A stretch of 64,000 nucleotides of DNA from Pseudomonas sp. RIT-PI-q (GCF_001297125.1 NZ_LHPC01000053.1:86010-150009); one strand, 5' to 3'; shown: positions 1 to 24,845, numbered from the stretch's first letter. Made by a program: numbers and translations. Notes: generated by a model not told the origin, from the letters alone.

Positions 1-501
1 CAGGACGTCTACAAAGCCATCTCTGGCGCGACCACCCAGGGTGTGGAACTGGAAATGGCCGGTGAGTTGGCGCAAGACTGGAACCTCTCGGCCGGCTACA
101 CCTACGCCCGTACTCGCGACGATGACCATCAACGCATCTTCGGCTTCCCGCTGGCCACCAGCAAACCGGAACACGTGGTGCGTACGTTCACCACCTACCG
201 CCTGCCCGGCGCGCTGGACCAGTTCACCGTCGGTGGCGGTATCAGCTGGCAGAGCGCTTTCTACGGCCAGAGCTTCAGCCCGAACGTGGGCAACGGCGAA
301 GGCGGCAGCACCATGCTCAAGCAAGGTGGCTACACGCTCGTAGACCTGATGACCCGTTATCAGTACGACGAACACCTGAGCTTCACCGCCAATGCCTACA
401 ACGTCTTCGACAAGAAGTACCTGACAGGCCTGGGCAACTTCGGCACCACGTTCTACGGCGAGCCGCGTAACTTCCAGCTCACGGCGAAGTATGATTTCTG
501 A
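1..501 (+). CDS. TonB-dependent siderophore receptor, C-terminal fragment
   Basis: The frame is open from base 1, so the 5' part lies outside the window; 166 residues remain. They show the alternating strands of an outer-membrane beta-barrel and end in a classic TonB-receptor C-terminus: NVFDKKYLTG, then YGEPRNFQL and a terminal phenylalanine (AKYDF). Such receptors import ferric siderophores using TonB energy. The gene stands beside a pyoverdine-type NRPS locus, so a ferripyoverdine receptor (FpvA-like) is the natural inference. The plug and any signalling domain are not visible, so the substrate is not proven. A rho-independent terminator follows 17 bases after the stop, and the next gene is convergent. 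Confidence 0.88.
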   Translation, partial: QDVYKAISGATTQGVELEMAGELAQDWNLSAGYTYARTRDDDHQRIFGFPLATSKPEHVVRTFTTYRLPGALDQFTVGGGISWQSAFYGQSFSPNVGNGEGGSTMLKQGGYTLVDLMTRYQYDEHLSFTANAYNVFDKKYLTGLGNFGTTFYGEPRNFQLTAKYDF

Positions 502-517
502 GCGGTAAGTTGAAATG

Positions 518-552
518 AAAATGCCCGTGTCGTGAGATGCGGGCATTTTTTA
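518..552 (+). terminator. Rho-independent terminator of the receptor gene
   Basis: The arms ATGCCCG and CGGGCAT enclose a 12-nt loop and are flanked by A-rich sequence before and a T6 run after. It starts 17 bases past the receptor stop codon. Confidence 0.8.
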
Positions 553-590
553 TGGGCGGTGGATTTGTGGTGAATGGCAGGCCGCCTTGG

Positions 591-650
591 CGGGCAAGCC
601 TCGCTCCTACAGATCGACACCAACCCTGTAGGAGCGAGGCTTGCCCGCGA
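591..650. repeat. REPIN (GTAGGAGCGAGGCTTGCCCGCGAA family)
   Basis: Two inverted REP arms, GCAAGCCTCGCTCCTACAG and CTGTAGGAGCGAGGCTTGCC, face each other over about 15 bases. It lies between convergent genes. Confidence 0.85.
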
Positions 651-741
651 AGACAATAGTCGAGCCACCAAAACCCCTCTTCCCCGACACAAAAAAAACC
701 GCCACCCCCAATCCAGGAATGACGGTTTCTGCCACCTCAAC

Positions 742-1698
742 TCACACCCGCGAACGCACCCACCCCGCCACTTCCGCGTGAATCCCCGCCACTTCGCTCA
801 ACAACCCGCCCATGCGCATAAAGTCATGGGTCATGCCCGGTTGCTCCAGCAACGTCACGTCAGTACCGGCTGCACGCAGGCGCTCGGCATACGCCAGCCC
901 TTCATCACGCAACGGGTCATGCCCGGCCAGATACACCAGCGCCGGGGCCACGCCGGACAGATCCTGCGCCAGCAACGGCGAGCAGCGCCAATCCGCCAGG
1001 TCCTCTGGCGTGCGTGCGTAGTGGGCGTAGAACCAATCCAGCGTCGGCGTCTCCAGCAAATAACCTTCGGCAAAATCCCGGTGCGAGGCGCGTTTGGTCG
1101 TGGCGTCCGTCACCGGGTACACCAGCAATTGCGCCTTGGGTTTCAACGCCAGTTCCTCAGGTTCTCGCACTGCCATGATCGACAACACCGTAGCCAATGT
1201 CGCCCCCACGCTGTCTCCGGCCACGGCCACCCGAGTCGCGTCCAGGCCACGTGCCGCACCCTCACGGACCAGCCAGTTACCGGCATCGCAGGCGTCCTGC
1301 ACCGGGGTCGGGAAACGCCACTCCGGCGCCAGGCGATAATCCACCGTCAACAAGGCAAAACCACCCTGGGCCGCCAGCCGCCGACACAACGCATCATGGG
1401 AATCGAGACTGCCCACCACGTAACCGCCGCCATGGAAATACAGCACCACCGGCTGCAACCCGGCAACCGAATTCACATCGCGATACACCCTTGCCGACAA
1501 GCTGTGGCCGTCCCGTGCGGCGATGGTGAAATCCTCGCAGGCAACACTGTCCAGTGGCACATCGAGAAATCCCGACGATGCTTCAAAATCGATCCGCGCC
1601 TGTTGCGGAGTCTGCTCATGCATCGCACGGCTTTTGCCGGTCAGGCGGCCGAACTCGGCGAGTTCGAGGAAAGCTTCAAGTTCTGGCAAAATAGCCAT
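742..1698 (-). CDS. Alpha/beta hydrolase, hormone-sensitive-lipase (HSL) family
   Basis: This is a 318-residue protein. It has the HSL oxyanion motif HGGGYVVG near residue 90, the nucleophile elbow GDSVG (usual GDSAG) near residue 160, and late Asp/His residues (GHDPLRDEG, GMTHDF) completing a Ser-Asp-His triad. The family hydrolyses short-chain esters or amides in the cytoplasm; no signal peptide is seen. It is transcribed in the same direction as the NRPS genes but is separated from them by a REPIN. Its position between the siderophore receptor and the last NRPS gene suggests a possible siderophore-linked esterase role, which is inference only. The start at 1698 is the first ATG of the conserved frame. 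Confidence 0.85.
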   Translation of the reverse strand: MAILPELEAFLELAEFGRLTGKSRAMHEQTPQQARIDFEASSGFLDVPLDSVACEDFTIAARDGHSLSARVYRDVNSVAGLQPVVLYFHGGGYVVGSLDSHDALCRRLAAQGGFALLTVDYRLAPEWRFPTPVQDACDAGNWLVREGAARGLDATRVAVAGDSVGATLATVLSIMAVREPEELALKPKAQLLVYPVTDATTKRASHRDFAEGYLLETPTLDWFYAHYARTPEDLADWRCSPLLAQDLSGVAPALVYLAGHDPLRDEGLAYAERLRAAGTDVTLLEQPGMTHDFMRMGGLLSEVAGIHAEVAGWVRSRV

Positions 1699-1751
1699 GG
1701 GACGAATCCTTTAAACAAAGAGATCAATAATCAAGAAACGAGCGACGCTCC

Positions 1752-1857
1752 CCTGTAGGAGCTGGCTTGCCAGCGAAGCACCTGAGAGCGCCGCGTTATC
1801 CTGGTTAACACGCGTTATCGTTAACGTTCTTCGCTGGCAAGCCAGCTCCTACAGGGG
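1752..1857. repeat. REPIN (GTAGGAGCTGGCTTGCCAGCGAA family)
   Basis: The arms CCTGTAGGAGCTGGCTTGCC and GGCAAGCCAGCTCCTACAGG are inverted over about 55 bases. It begins one base after the NRPS stop codon and could protect or terminate that transcript. Confidence 0.85.
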
Positions 1858-1858
1858 G

Positions 1859-13620
<11,762 letters not shown>

Positions 13621-13621
<1 letters not shown>

Positions 13622-16600
13622 CAGTTGATCTCCATCTCGTCGAGAAGCGACTCAAGCGCATCAAGACGTGCATCGTTGTCAGCCGGGGCGTGTTGCCCGG
13701 CCATGGCGGCATAAGCCTGAAGGTCGGTGGATTCGAACAGCGCGCGCAGCGGCAGCTCGATGCCCAGTTCCAGTTCCACGCGGGCACTGGCCTGGGCGGC
13801 GAGCAACGAGTGCCCGCCCAGTTCAAAGAAGTTGTCGCGCCGGCCGATCTGCGCCACGCCCAACACGTCGGCCCAAATCGCCGCCAGTTGCCGTTCGAGA
13901 TCGCCTTCGGGGGCTTCGAACGGTCGTTGCCAGTCTTCGGCATCCGGCAGCGGCAAGGCCTTGCGGTCGAGCTTGCCGTTGCCGGTCAGTGGCAAGGCAT
14001 CCAGCAGCAGCCAGTGGCTCGGCACCATGTAATCAGGCAGATCGACCTTGAGCGCGGCGCGCAGGTGGTCGCGCCAGGCAATCGGGTCGTGCGGGGTTTG
14101 TTCGGCGACGACGTAGGCGCACAACTGCGGACCGCCCTCGCTGGAATGCACGCTCAACACCGCTTGGCGCACACCCGGCTGGGCCAGCAATGCGGCTTCG
14201 ATTTCGCCCAGTTCGATACGGAAACCGCGGATCTTCACTTGCTGGTCGATTCGTCCGAGGTAGTCGATGCTGCCGTCGACACGCTGGCGCGCCAGGTCGC
14301 CACTGCGATAGAGGCGCTGCGCGGCATCGAACGGGCTCGGCACGAAGCGCTCGGCGGTCAGGCCGAATCGCCCGTGATAGCCCCGCGCCAGACCGGCACC
14401 AGCGATGTACAACTCACCCGCCACACCCACCGGCACCGGTTGCAACTGGCTGTCGAGCAAGTACCAGCGCAGGTCGCGGATCGGCAGGCCGATCGGGCTT
14501 TGGGCCTTGCCGTCGAGGTCGGCCAGGCGGATGGCGCGGTAGGTCACGTGCACGGTGGTTTCGGTGATGCCGTACATGTTGACCAACGTGGGTTGCTGGT
14601 CGCCGAAGCGTTCGAACCATGGACGCAGACTGGCGACTTCCAGGGCTTCGCCACCGAAGATCACCTGACGCAGCGCCAGGTTTTTTTCGCTGGCGCAGGC
14701 AATCGGCAACAACTGACGGAACGCGCTCGGGGTCTGGTTCAACACCGTCACGCCTTCATCACAGAGCAAACGGTGAAACGCTTGCGGCTCGCGGCTGATG
14801 TCATACGGCACGATCACCAGACGCCCGCCGGTGCACAGCGAACCAAACAGCTCCCACACCGAGAAGTCGAAGGCGTAGGAATGGAACAGCGTCCAGACAT
14901 CGTCCGGGCCGAAGTTGAACTCGGTTGCTGTAGCGCTCAGCAGACGCCCGATGTTGCCATGGCTGAGCAAGGCGCCTTTCGGCCGACCGGTGGAACCGGA
15001 GGTGTAGATCACGTAGGCGAGGTTGTCCGGGGTCGCCAGCGCCGTCAGGTTGTCGGTGCTGTAAGCGTCCAGCTGCAACGACTCCAGGCTCAGCACTTGC
15101 ACGCCGTGGCGGGCCGGTAAACCGTCGATCAAATGGTGTTGGGTCAGCAGCAGCGTGATGCCGCTGTCTTCGATCATGTAGCTCAGGCGTTCGGCCGGGT
15201 ACTGCGGGTCCAGCGGCACGTAGGCGCCACCGGCCTTGAGAATCGCCAGCAGCCCGATCACCAGCGGCATCGCCCGTTCGGTGGCGATGCCGACCCGCAC
15301 TTCCGGGCCGACGCCCTGCTCGCGCAGTTTGCGCGCCAGTCGGTTGGCCTGAGCGTTGAGCGCGGCGTAGGTCAGTTGCTCGCCTTCGTAGACCAGCGCA
15401 ATGCTGTTCGGCCGTTGTGCGGCTTGAGCTTCGAACAGCTGGTGCAAGGTGGGCGACGGCGCTTGCGCCTGGAACGCCGGGTTCCAATGCTCGATCAGCG
15501 CAGCCTTTTGCGGCGCTTGCAGCAACGGCAATTCAGCGACCCGCTGCTGTGGGTCTTCGACCACGGCGCGCAACAGGTTCAGCCATTGTTTGGCGAGGCG
15601 CTGCATGGACGCTGCGTCGTACAGGTCCGTGGCGTAAGTCAGGCTGGCGTCGAGTGCTTCGCCCTGCTCCTGAGTGTCGAGCACCAGGTCGAACTGGGTG
15701 GTGTGTTGCTGCCAGTGCAGGCGCTCGACCTGCATACCCGCGACGGTGCGTTCAACGCTGCCGCCCAACTGCTGCTGATGGTTGTAGAGCACCTGGAACA
15801 ACGGGCTGTGATTCAGGCTGCGATCAGGCTGCAACGCGTCGACCAGTTGCTCGAACGGCAAGTCCTGATGGGCCTGTGCCGCCAATGCCACTTGCTTGAC
15901 CTGTTGCAGCAAGGCACTGAACGGTTGCTGCCCGTCGATCTCGGCACGCAACACTTGGGTGTTGATGAAGAAGCCGATCAGGCCTTCGGTTTCAATCCGC
16001 GAACGGCCGGCGCTCGGCACGCCGACGTTGATGCTCGGCTGCCCGCTCTGGCGATGCAGCAAGGTCTGGAAACTCGCCAGCAACAGCATGAACAGCGTCA
16101 CCTGTTGCTCCTGCGCACGTTGGCGCAAACCGGCCAGCAACGTGCGATCAACGTTCAGCGCCAGGCTGGCCCCGCGCTCGGTTCGACGCGCCGGGCGGGT
16201 CAGTTCACTCGGCAGTTCAAGCGGGGTTTGGCTACCCGCCAGTTGCTCGCGCCACCACGTCAGTTGACGCGCGCCCTCGCCGGCCTCCAGCCAGTCACGC
16301 TGCCAACGGGCGTAGTCGCTATAGTTCACCGGCAGAGTGACAAGGTTCGCCGCTTTGCCATCGACGGCAGCCTGATACAGCGCGCTGAACTCATCGACCA
16401 TTACCTGCATCGACCAGCCATCGGCAGCGATGTGGTGCACGGTGAGCACCAGCACCTGTTCCTCGGTGCTGACTTGTAGCAGCAACACGCGCCACAGCGG
16501 ACCGTTACGCAGGTCGAACGGCCGGGCGATTTCTTCGGCCACGGCGCTATTGATCGAGGATTCATCGACAGGCCGTTCGCTCAATTGCAAGGGCATTTCG

Positions 16601-19600
16601 GCGTGGACAAGCGGACGCGCTTGCTGACCATCCTGCTCGAAGGTCGTGCGCAGGGTTTCGTGACGGGCCTGCAACTGGTCGAAGGCTTCGCGCAGGGCTT
16701 CGCGGTGCAGCGGGCCTTTGAGGCGCAGCGCGGCGGGAATGTTGTAGGCCGGGCTCTGCGGGTCCAGTTGCCAGAGAATCCACTGACGCTGCTGGGCGTA
16801 GGACAGGATATGTGGTTGATCGACCGGCGCACGTTGCAGCAGCGGTTGGCCGCTGACATTCGCCAGCGCTGCACGCTCGGTAAATTCCGCCAGGTTCGCA
16901 GCGGAAAACAGGCTGCTCACGGACAGTTCAAGGTGCAGGTGCTGACGCACGCGAGAAATCACTTGAAGCACCAGCAACGAATGCCCGCCCAACTCGAAAA
17001 AGTTGTCGTCGCGACCCACGCGCTCGACTTGCAGCACTGCCTGCCAGATCAGCGCCAGTTGCGTTTCAAGCCCCTCGGCCGGCGCCACGAATGCCCGTTG
17101 AGCCTCGATGGCTTCAGCACGCGGCAACGCTTTACGGTCGAGTTTGCCGTTGTTGTTGAGCGGCAATTTGGCCAGCAGCACCAGATGGCTCGGCACCATG
17201 TATTCCGGCAGAGACTGGCGCAGAACGGCTTTGAGGTTTTCGAGATAGTCGGTCTGAGAAACCACTGCACTGCTGGCCACGATGTACGCCACCAGTTGCG
17301 TCCCGTCCTGAGCGATAACAGCCGCTTCGCGCACCTCCTCCCGCGCTTGCAGGCAGGCTTCGATCTCGCCCATCTCGATGCGGAAACCGCGAATCTTCAC
17401 TTGATGATCGATACGGCCAACGTATTCCAGATCGCCCTCGGCGTTGTAACGCGCCAGGTCACCACTGCGGTACAAACGCGCACCCGGCTCACGGGCAAAC
17501 GGGTCTGGCAGGAAGCGTTCAGCGGTCAGCGCCGGGCGATCGAAATAACTTTGCGCCAGGCTCGACGGCGCGCCGATGCACAGTTCACCGACGCCACCGT
17601 TTGGCAGCAGTTGACCGGCCGAGTCCAGCACATACAACGCGCGGCCCGCGATGGCACGCCCGATTGGAATGCCAAACGCGTCGCTGGCATCGATCAGGTG
17701 GCACTCGTGAACGCTGGACACCACCGTCGCTTCAGTCGGCCCGTAGGTGTTGAGCAAACGCACGTGACTCAAACCGGCCTGATGCCACAAGCGCAGACCT
17801 TCGACCGACATCGCTTCGCCGCCGACGTGAACCTGGCGCAAATGGCCCAGGCTACGCACGGCACCGCTGGCACATTCACGGGCCAGTAAATACCAGTAGG
17901 CGGCCGGCAAGTCCGCCACGGTCACGCCTTGAGCGACGATTTCGGCGGCCATTCGGCCGGCATCCCACAGCTCATCGCCGCGCATGACCAGCGCCGCACC
18001 GACGCACAGCGCCGGGAAGCATTGCTCGACGAAGCCATCGAAACTGAAGGTGGCGAACTGCAACACGCGGTCGGATGCCGACAGCCGCGAATAGTCGGCG
18101 GCGCTCTGGCAGAACTCACGCAGCGCGGCATGGGCGATGGCCACGCCTTTGGGCTGGCCGGTGGAACCGGAGGTGTAGATGACGTAAGCCAGATTGTCGG
18201 TGACCGCGTGATTGTGCGGATTGTGGTCGGGATAGCCGAGCGACGCGTCCAGGCTTAACAGACGCAGTTCCACCGGCAGCGGCAAATCGTCCAGCAGACC
18301 CGATTCGCACAGCAGCACGTTGAGGCGGCTGTCGTCGATCATGTAGCTCAGGCGTTTAGCCGGGTAGTTCGGGTCCAGCGGCACATAGGCCGCACCGCTT
18401 TTCAGTACCGCCAGCAGGCTGACGATCAATTGTGGACCACGACGCACCGCAAGGCCGACACGCTTGCCTGGGCCGGCACCGTTGTCGATCAGCCGATGAG
18501 CCAGACGGTTGGCCTGGGTGTTCAACTGGCCGTAGCTCAAAGTCTGACCGTCGACCTGCAACGCCAACGCATGCGGAGTGGCGGCAGCCTGAGCGGCGAT
18601 TTGTTCGTGTACCAACAGCGTTGTGGATAACTCAACCGTGGCCGGTTGGCTGATCACGAGCACTGCTTTTTTGCCGTCGACATCAAGCAATTCCAACGCG
18701 CCCAATGCCGCGTTCGGCAGCGCCACCAATTGCGTCAGCAGATGCTGCAAATTGGCCGATAACTCAGCAACCTGAGCCGCACTGAACCGCGCCGCGTCGT
18801 AGCTGAAGTCCAGGCTCAGACCTTCGCCCAACTCGATGCCCAGGGTCAGCGGATAGTGCGTGCGCTCATGGTTGTGCAGGTTGGCAAACGACAACCCGGC
18901 CGGCGCGCCTTGCTTCAGTGCTTCGGCCACCGGGAAGTTTTCGAACACCAGCAGGCTGTCGAACAGCGCCGAACCTTGCTGCCCCGCCCAGCCTTGAATG
19001 TCGTAAAGCGGCACATGCTCAAACTCGCGCATGGCCAGGTTCAGCCCTTGCAGCTCGCCCAGCCACTGGCTGACGGTTTGATCCGGCCGCATCGCGCAGA
19101 CCAGCGGCAGCGTATTGATGAACAGCCCAAGCTGCTCTTCGATCCCCGGCAGCGGCGCCGAACGCCCGGCCACGGTGGCCCCGAACACCACGCAATCCTG
19201 GCCGGTGTAGCGTTGCAGCAACAGACTCCAGGCCGCTTGCAGCACGGTGTTGAGGGTGACTTTCTGTTGGCGGGCGAACTCGGCCAGACGCTGGGTTGCG
19301 CTGGTGTCGAGGGTGACGCGGTGCTCTTCGGTGCCCTCGGCGCCAACCGGTGGCCTTAAAGCTTCGGCCAGTAGCGTTGGTGCTTCAAGCGGCGCCAACG
19401 CGGCTTTCCAGAAATGCTCGCTAGCCACTGCCGATTGCTGCTGCAACCAGCCCAGGTAATCGCGATATTGCCCCGACGGCGCCGGCAGCGACTGCCGGTT
19501 GGCGTAATGCTGGATCACCTCGGCGAGCAACTGCGCGTTGCTCCAGCCGTCCATCAAAATATGGTGGCTGGTGTAGATCAGGTGCCAGTCACCGGCGCCG

Positions 19601-22600
19601 GTACGAACCAGCTTCAAACGCAACAGCGGTGCGGTGCCCAGTTGGAAACCCTGGGCGCGTTCGGCGTCGGCCAGCGCATCGGTATCGGTCGCTTCAAGCA
19701 CTTCAAGCGGCAACGCCACCTGACGCACAATCGCCTGGTGCACGGTGTCGAGCCCCTGCCAGTGGAAGCTGCTGCGCAGAATGTCGTGACGCTCGACGGC
19801 CGCTTGCCAGGCTTCAGCGAATCGCAACGGATCGAGTCCCTGAATGTCCAGGCGCAACTGGCTGATGTAGGCGCCCACCTGCGGCTCATACAGGGTGTGG
19901 AACAGCATGCCCTGCTGCATCGGCGACAGTGGGTAAAGGTCTTCAAGGGTCGAGGCGGCGACCGGCAATGCATCGAGTTGCGCCTGATTGATCCGCGCCA
20001 ACGGGAAGTCCGACGGTGTCGCTTGCGGTGCTTCAACGGTGCAGCAATGTTCGATCAGCGCGTGCAATTCTTGCGCGTATTCGTCAGCCAGACGCTGGAT
20101 GGTCGCGGTGTCGAACATCTCACGGCTGAAGCCCCAACTCAGGGACAACTCGCCGCCGTAGACCTGGCCTTCGATGGTCAGCCAGTTGCCTAGCGGTGCC
20201 GACGGGTCCTGTGCCACACCGTTGCCTTCGGTGGACGGGATGAACAGCGCGGCGTCGTCGAATTGCCGGTCAAACTGCCCCAGATAGTTGAAGGTGATGC
20301 GCGGTTGCGCCAATGCGGCCAGTTCGGCACGGATCGCCGGGCTGCCGAGGTAGCGCAGGGCGCCGTAGCCCAGGCCTTTGTCCGGCACAGCGCGCAGTTG
20401 CTCCTTGATGGTTTTGATCGACGCGCCGAGGTCGTTCGCCGGGATCAGGTTGACCGGAAACAGGCTGGTGAACCAGCCGACGGTGCGGGTCAGGTCGATG
20501 TCGTCGAACAGGTCTTCGCGGCCATGGCCTTCCAGCTGAATCAGCGTGCTGCCCTGCCCGCTCCAGCGGCAAACCGCCCGCGCCAGGGCAGTCAGCAGCA
20601 GGTCGTTGACCTGGGTGCGATAGGCCGCCGGGGCTTGTTGCAACAGCTTGCGGGTTTGCTCGGCGTCGAATTTGAGTTCGAGTTTCTGCTCGAAGCGGTT
20701 TTCCAGTGCGCCGTTCGGGCGGTCGCATGGCAGATCGGTCGGTGCTTCACGCAGCTGGGTTTGCCAGTGATCTAGGCTGTTTTCAAAGGTCGGCAGATGA
20801 TCCTGCAGGCGTGCGACCCAGCGCTGGTAGCTGCTGGTTTTCGTTATCGCGACGACGTTGCCGCTGTAAAACTGCTGAAGATCTTCCAGCAGTACGCGCC
20901 AGGAAACACCGTCCACCGCCAGGTGATGAATGACCAGCAGCAAACGTTGGGTGCCGTCGGCCATCGCCACCAGCAGCGCACGCATCAACGGACCGTTCTG
21001 CAGATCGAGGCTGCGTTGGGCTTCGTCGCACAGAGCGTTGAGCCCTTCGATCGATTGCGCCTGACGCTGCCACAACACCGATTCAGTGGTCGGCGCTGTG
21101 TAGATTTGCTGCCAGCCTTTGGAAGTCTGTTGGTAACGCAAACGCAAACTGTCGTGCTGGGTGAGTAATTTCACCAACGCCTGATCCAGCGCTTCGACGT
21201 TTAGCGCCTCGCGCGGCACCAGCAGCAGCGACTGGTTCCAGTGCTGACGCTCGGGAATTGCTTGTTCGAAGAACCACTGTTGCACCGGCGCCAGCACCAC
21301 CGTGCCCACCGCCGGACCTTGGTCGATCAGGTGTTGCTCACCGCTGCGAGCCGCTTGCGCCAGGCTGCGAATGGTCTGGTGCTGGAACAGGTCCTTGGGG
21401 CTCAACACGATCCCGGCCTGACGCGCGCGGCTGACCACTTGCATGGAAACGATGGAATCGCCGCCCAATTCGAAGAAGTTGTCTTCCAGGCCGACGTTGT
21501 CGATGGCCAACACGTCCTGCCAGATCGCGGCGAGGGATTTTTCCAGGGCGCTGCGTGGCGCGACGTGCTCGCGTTGTTGAGTGCCGTCGATGGCCGGCAA
21601 GGCCTTGCGGTCGAGTTTGCCGTTGGGGGTCAGCGGCAGCTGCTCGAGGAACAGCAGAAACGCCGGGACCATGTAATCCGGCAAGTGCCGGCGCAGTGCC
21701 GCTTTCAGGGTTTCACGCAGGCTCGCTTGCGCGTCGATATCGTCCAGCAACGCCGGAGCGGTCGGCACGATGTAGGCGACCAGTTGCTGACCGTTGACGC
21801 CGTCCTGCGCCAGCACCGCCAATTCACGCACGGCGTCCTGCTGCAACAGCCGCGTTTCGATTTCACCGAGTTCGATGCGGAAGCCACGGACCTTGACCTG
21901 ATGGTCGATGCGCCCGACGTATTGCAGCGTGCCGTCGGCCTGATAACGGGTCAGGTCGCCGGTGCGGTACAGGCGTTCGCCGTTGCTGGCGAACGGGTTC
22001 GGCACATACTTTTCGGCGGTCAGGCTGGGGCGCGCCAAGTAGCCGCGCGTGATGCCGGCGCCGCTCAGGTACAACTCGGCCGACACGCCTTGCGGCACGG
22101 GTTGCAGATCGGCGTCCAGCAAATAACTGGCGGTGTGCTTGAGCGGACGGCCGATGTTGGCGCGGCCACCGGCCTCGCGACGGGTCCAGGTCGAATAGGT
22201 GGTGTCTTCCGACGGGCCATACAGATCGTAGACGTGCTCGACGCTCGACTGTTCGTACAGCGCGTCCACCAGGCTTTGCTTCAGCGGTTCACCGGCGAGG
22301 TTGATGATGCGCACGCTCGGCGGGATCTGCCCGTCGCGTTGCAACGCATTGATCGCCGACGGCACGCTGTTGATCAGGCGCACCTGATCCCGCGCCGGCA
22401 GCTGCGGCAACTCCAGGGCATTGCGGGCGATGATTACCGAGCCGCCGTTGGCCAGGGTCACGAACAGCTCCCACACCGACAGGTCGAAACACACCGAGGT
22501 CGAGGCCAGCACGCCTTGGATGTCGGCGCGGCTGTACACCGATTTCGACCAGTCGATCAGCGCCAGCACGTTGCGATGGGCGATGGCCACGCCTTTGGGC

Positions 22601-24600
22601 TTGCCGGTGGAACCGGAGGTGTAGATCACGTAAGCCAGGTTGTTCGGCGTGACGCGGGTAATCGGGGCGCTGCTCGGGTAAGCGGCCAGCGCCAGGTTGT
22701 CCATTAGCAACACTTGGGTGTCGACCGATACGCTCAATGTCGCAGCGACAGATTGCTCGGTGAGCAGCACCAGGGCGCGGCTGTCTTCGAGCATGTAGGC
22801 CACGCGTTCGGCGGGGTAATCCGGGTCCAACGGCACGTAGGCGCCACCGGCCTTGAGCACCGCGAGCAACGCCACCAGCAGTTGCTCGGAACGCGGCATC
22901 GCCACGCCGACGCGGACTTCCGGGCCTACGCCGAGTTCGATCAGCTTGTGCGCCAGGCGATTGGCCTGATTGTCGAGCGCCGCGTAAGTCAGCTGCTTCG
23001 TCGCGAAGGTCACGGCAAGTGCACTCGGGCTGGCGGTCGCTTGCTGGCTGATCAGTTCATGAATGCACAGGTCCAGCGGGAGACTTTCGTCGGCGCGATT
23101 CCAGTCATGGACGATGCGCTGATATTCGGCTTTTTCCAGCAGCGGCAAATCACTGACGCGTTGCTGCGAATCACTGACCATACCGCGCAGCAGGTGAGTC
23201 CAGTGCTGCGCCATACGCGCAATGGTCGCGGGGTCGAACAGGTCGTTGGCGTAGGTCAGCGCGGCGTGCAGTTTGCCGCCCTTCTCGTAGGTGTCGAGGG
23301 TCAGGTCGAACTGGGTGGTGCGCCCTTCCCACTCGATCACGCCCAGCGCCAGGCCGGATGCCGTCGTCACGGTGGAAATGTCCGCAACCTGCGGCTGGTG
23401 GTTGTACATCACCTGGAACAGTGGCGTGTGACTGAGGCTGCGCTCCAGTTTCAGCGCTTCGACCAGGCGCTCGAACGGCAAGTCCTGATGGGCCTGGGCG
23501 CCGAGAGCAGTTTCCTTGATGGCGCGCAGCAACTCGTCGACGCGGGTCTGGCCATCGAGCTGGGTGCGCAGCACCTGGGTGTTGACGAAGAAGCCGATCA
23601 GCCCTTCGATTTCTGCGCGGTTGCGGTTGGCGATTGGCACACCGACGCGCAGGTCGGTCTGCCCGGTGTAGCGGTGCAGCAGCACGTTGAACGCACCGAG
23701 CAAGAGCATGAACAAGGTGATGTTGTGCTGCTGCGCGGTGGCGCGCAGTTGCTCGGCCAGTTGCCCGTCGACGGCGAACTCGTAACGGGTGCCGCGATAG
23801 CTCGGCATCGCCGGGCGCGGGTGATCGGCGGGCAGTTCCAGCACCGGGTGCTCGGCGCCCAGTTGCGCTTGCCAGTAGTCGAGTTGCCGCGCCTGCTCGC
23901 CGGCCTCCAGCCAACGGCGCTGCCACAACGCATAGTCGCTGTACTGGATCGGCAGTGGCGCGAGTTGCGGTTGCGTATCGGCGTCAAAAGCGTCGTAGCA
24001 ACGGATGAATTCGTCGACCAGCACGTTCATCGACCAGCCATCGGACACGATGTGGTGCAGGGTCAGCAGGAGGACGTGTTCCTGCTCGGCGAGCTTGAGC
24101 ACGGTGACGCGCAGCAACGGGCCTGTTTCCAGGTCGAACGGCTGCACCGATTGTTGCTCGGCCGCTTTGGCGATGGCCGTCTCTCGCTCCGAGGCCGGCA
24201 ATGCGCTGAAATCCACCTGATCGATCACCAGCGGCGCCGCGGCCGGCACTTGCAGCAAGGTGTCGTCGGCCTGGCGCTGGAACACTGTGCGCAGGGTTTC
24301 GTGGCGTGCCACGAGGCTGGCGAAGGCCTGTTCCAGCGCTGGCAGGTTCAGACGCCCGGTCAACCGCACCGCGCCCGGCAGGTTATACGCGCCGCTGTGC
24401 GGGTCCAGCTGCCAGAGAAACCACATGCGTTGCTGGGCGTACGACAGCGCCTGGCGATCCTCGGCTTCGACGCCGGCCGGAATCGGAAAACGGGCGAAAT
24501 CCACGCCCTCCTTGTGCAAGGCCGCAAGGAACATCTGGCGCTTTTCCAGGGGCAACCCGATAAACCGGCGAGCAAGTTTCAAGGAGTCTTCAGCATTCAT
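13621..24600 (-). CDS. Pyoverdine-type NRPS, three modules (C-A-T-E-C-A-T-C-A-T)
   Basis: 3659 residues. Module 1: LCL condensation domain (HHIVSDGWS near residue 182), A (near 658), T (GGDSI near 1046), epimerase (HHLAVDGVS near 1226). Module 2: DCL C (SHHILMDGWS near 1680), A (near 2142), T (GGHSL near 2538). Module 3: LCL C (HHIAADGWS near 2725), A (near 3198), T (GGHSL near 3596). Pocket residues: A1 DLWNNALTY (alanine-type), A2 DGEDHGTVV (the published pyoverdine lysine code as I recall it), A3 DFWNIGMVH (threonine). It has no starter module, so it must receive the acyl-chromophore precursor from a PvdL-type protein encoded elsewhere. The C-terminus (LESLLDEMEIN) is a short acidic tail suited to docking with the next NRPS. 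A PvdS-like promoter lies upstream. Named pvdI or pvdJ in other strains. Confidence 0.93.
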
Positions 24601-24654
24601 TTCTTAGCATCCGGATCGTTGGCAGGAAGCACAAAGGCACGTCGTCCCTATAAA

Positions 24655-24696
24655 ACGAATGCAGACCGGAAAAATTAGCGAATGAGAACAACTATC
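24655..24696 (-). promoter_or_regulatory. PvdS-like (iron-starvation sigma) promoter plus weak Fur-like box
   Basis: On the minus strand TAATT is followed by a 15-base spacer and CGT, close to the PvdS consensus TAAAT-N16/17-CGT. Directly upstream, GATAGTTGTTCTCATTCGC matches 12 of 19 Fur-box positions by my count. Both lie 55-96 bases before the first NRPS start. The match is imperfect, so the call is tentative. Confidence 0.45.
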
Positions 24697-24729
24697 AGAA
24701 AGGAGGGCAATACGCGGCGCAGACGGCCT

Positions 24730-24824
24730 TTGTAGGAGCGGGCTTGCCAGCGAAGGCGGCCTGACAGCCAACATCAATGTTGCCCGTCATGGCCTCTTCG
24801 CTGGCAAGCCAGCTCCTACAGGGG
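24730..24824. repeat. REPIN with mixed arms
   Basis: One arm reads TGTAGGAGCGGGCTTGCCAG and the other GCTGGCAAGCCAGCTCCTAC. The arms belong to slightly different REP subfamilies. It sits between the thioesterase stop and the NRPS promoter. Confidence 0.8.
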
Positions 24825-24845
24825 GTGTGTGATGGTTGAGATCTG

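Noticed and set aside
574..1758. A 394-codon + strand frame over the hydrolase gene
   Set aside because: It starts in a REPIN, is antisense to a hydrolase with HGGG and GDSVG motifs, and has no recognisable domain.
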